Below, one piece after another: positions 35,201 through 35,442 of a DNA stretch of 35,442 nucleotides. Each line of letters starts with the position of its first letter. Position 1 is the stretch's first letter. The notes beneath the pieces are model-generated. The model ran no database searches and had not been told where the DNA came from. It saw only the letters and a list, made by a program, of their open reading frames with translations. The stretch spans positions 1 through 35,442 of the forward strand of contig JABGXW010000154.1 of assembly GCA_018675575.1 (NCBI GenBank), read 5' to 3'. This DNA is from Bacteriovoracaceae bacterium (GTDB lineage: Bacteria; Bdellovibrionota; Bacteriovoracia; Bacteriovoracales; Bacteriovoracaceae). A program made the position numbers and the translations under genes.

Positions 35201-35442
35201 CAGCAAGAATTTCAAATGAAATGAAGGATGAGACAACATCAAATAGTAATTCTGATGATCAAGATACAACAATCACTACAAACAATGACGATACAATAGT
35301 ATTACCTACCGGTTCAGATACGGACACTGACACTGACACAAATACAGACACTGACACTGACACTGACACTGACACTGACACAAATACAGACACTGACACT
35401 GACACTGACACTGACACTGACACAGACACAGACACAGACACA
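32236..35442 (+). CDS. Very large exported repeat protein, C-terminus beyond window
   Basis: At least 1,069 residues; the frame is open to the window end. A signal peptide (ISICLTCLSLSISGFSPALNA) is followed by a cysteine-rich region (about 40-325, with CATCSQALNMSC), an Ala/Gly-rich hydrophobic stretch (about 327-380), a Lys/Ala helical part, Thr/Ser-rich linkers and four SH3-like beta segments: about 655-706 (RVGDQVDIAYKSG), 742-800 (AVGDVVQLSYKDP), 817-865 (ISFTHKGQVVNGNVASI) and 941-990 (TFFKLKNGTRVSGRVLSIHG). It then enters a (Thr-Asp)n tail. Family not recognised. A structural or effector-type surface protein is plausible; this is inference. Start and upstream gene overlap by 4 bp. Confidence 0.75.
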   Translation, partial: MKLKLASSSWQRYISICLTCLSLSISGFSPALNAEDQVETDTESISLAEEATISLFEQITPLCKDNGKWKLTTVKIPDSDEEINCATLMKIEFDLMIELDGSANDEKNALRCVTQGMDAQDKLTFARSLEKLGELSLPLDEHFNCPGKDKSIGKCLTESDIWCNLANTSLDTVTLGAGTKILKKMGIECPSTTKSNCFDELIYGVFKNIATNIDAILSLPGLIWGGIKSLFKSEGPSRDQLHQIEHSEDKKVSGMVADKAQAVIDSVSGFFNAMGTMIDESIKDNFGCEEWSSSRVTLGFGEEPKCLKPVVSWKCATCSQALNMSCGILGFAGGEIVTAYLTGGALSMVKTMGTAAKATKVGQAVGAVASKAKATKMYNALATGAKYGSKPLVYTGKKAIGVIKFSGKAATGIVKVGRKWMIKVGKVLMPVSKATKLKILKGFLKAEKKVIGAATFVPKKYFQALEKAFVSGYHSTDGFAYLIKARQLAREGQLVSKTVDVGTVATKSQKMIGLEKQYAKTQVRYERALTEYEKAISKVGKLNPDDLSKITARKLDTIRRLEQNSKNIAGRLSTEANAIRATKAAELAKVTKVAEVAKTTKVTQTTKVSRPVNVVTKSKATTTTSTTVTKPLNSSSRITLASNKTKSVPTITRGNYQGTYRVGDQVDIAYKSGNPSRTVEIVDESEKALKVRTAGGPLEGSWVRKDFLNPSQTRTYNNSVLLADDLKVPYKASSPKVQAINGQGAVGDVVQLSYKDPKNGFNGKLTGEIFKETKDTIWIRNASNPNGRPVRKNVLNLERTRNFNDTRHLAATRTMTEGNGISFTHKGQVVNGNVASINQKSIRVQLANGEFVTYKMRDIETMTIKAQQATNISVVNPKPLTLSTSSSTSSSATTASTTTTRVAETSSSTLATTTTNRARLANRIAQLNKQSRATLHALKAQGKVTFFKLKNGTRVSGRVLSIHGDHVRIMSNGKMRKLFYKDVLKITIPARISNEMKDETTSNSNSDDQDTTITTNNDDTIVLPTGSDTDTDTDTNTDTDTDTDTDTDTNTDTDTDTDTDTDTDTDTDT
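35314..35442 (+). repeat. Hexanucleotide (GACACT/GACACA)n tract
   Basis: In-frame hexamers encoding Thr-Asp run to the window end, with ACAAATACA (Thr-Asn-Thr) interruptions at regular intervals, giving a larger unit of about 42 bp. The six-base unit changes protein length without changing frame. Confidence 0.95.

Noticed and set aside
35259-35441. Minus-strand Ser-Val repeat frame
   Set aside because: It is the antisense reading of the Thr-Asp hexamer tract.
1-35442. tRNA, rRNA, CRISPR, insertion sequence or prophage
   Set aside because: No cloverleaf, spaced direct repeat array, transposase or phage structural gene was seen on either strand.

Overview
The window is AT-rich DNA that reads like the chromosome of a Bdellovibrionota bacterium, most likely of the Bacteriovorax/Halobacteriovorax kind. 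The evidence is its mix of gene families: ExbB-ExbD-ExbD-TPR cluster, short flagellin, CarD/CdnL regulator, degenerate receiver and HD-GYP proteins, PilZ and GYF_2 proteins, many small secreted proteins, and a five-helix type b succinate dehydrogenase. This assignment is an inference from gene content. I saw no tRNA, rRNA, CRISPR array, insertion sequence or phage module.

Layout. 1-2551 (minus): an ExbB/TolQ - ExbD - ExbD - TPR operon of the proton-driven motor type, whose ExbB gene carries an in-frame TGA. 2697-3849 (minus): a lytic transglycosylase and a cysteine-repeat secreted protein. 3910-7824: a TetR regulator facing an AlkB-type hydroxylase across a promoter/operator with a perfect dyad, then a thiolase, a TudS/DUF523 protein and a Tat-exported high-potential iron-sulfur protein. 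7889-8879 (minus): flagellin with a sigma-28-like promoter. 9004-12336: two adjacent signalling-like proteins, one with a receiver-like N-terminus, 84-bp tandem repeats and a GAF-like C-terminus, the other with an HD-GYP fold lacking its metal ligands. 12569-14722: metallophosphoesterase, exported protein and HExxH peptidase. 14866-20191 (minus): uvrB, carD, ndk, sucD and sucC, with several clear terminators. 20337-23037: a metallo-beta-lactamase-fold hydrolase converging on a GYF_2 membrane protein.

23038-23372 has no gene but holds the most striking regulatory structure: on the minus strand, two helically phased 14-bp dyads, a near-consensus sigma-54 -24/-12 promoter, a short hairpin RNA of about 95 nt and an intrinsic terminator. 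This looks like a complete enhancer-controlled small-RNA gene. 23373-25114 holds a small protein, a YceI-like protein and a PilZ protein. 25226-28610 is sdhCAB, which with sucCD places two consecutive TCA-cycle steps in one window. 28614-32239 holds a membrane-anchored Sel1/Hcp-like repeat protein, a SprT-like/DUF2786 protein, a hotdog thioesterase and a secreted protein. The window ends inside a very large exported protein (over 1,069 codons) with four SH3-like segments and a Thr-Asp hexanucleotide repeat tract.

All functional calls come from reading motifs by eye; no database search was run.
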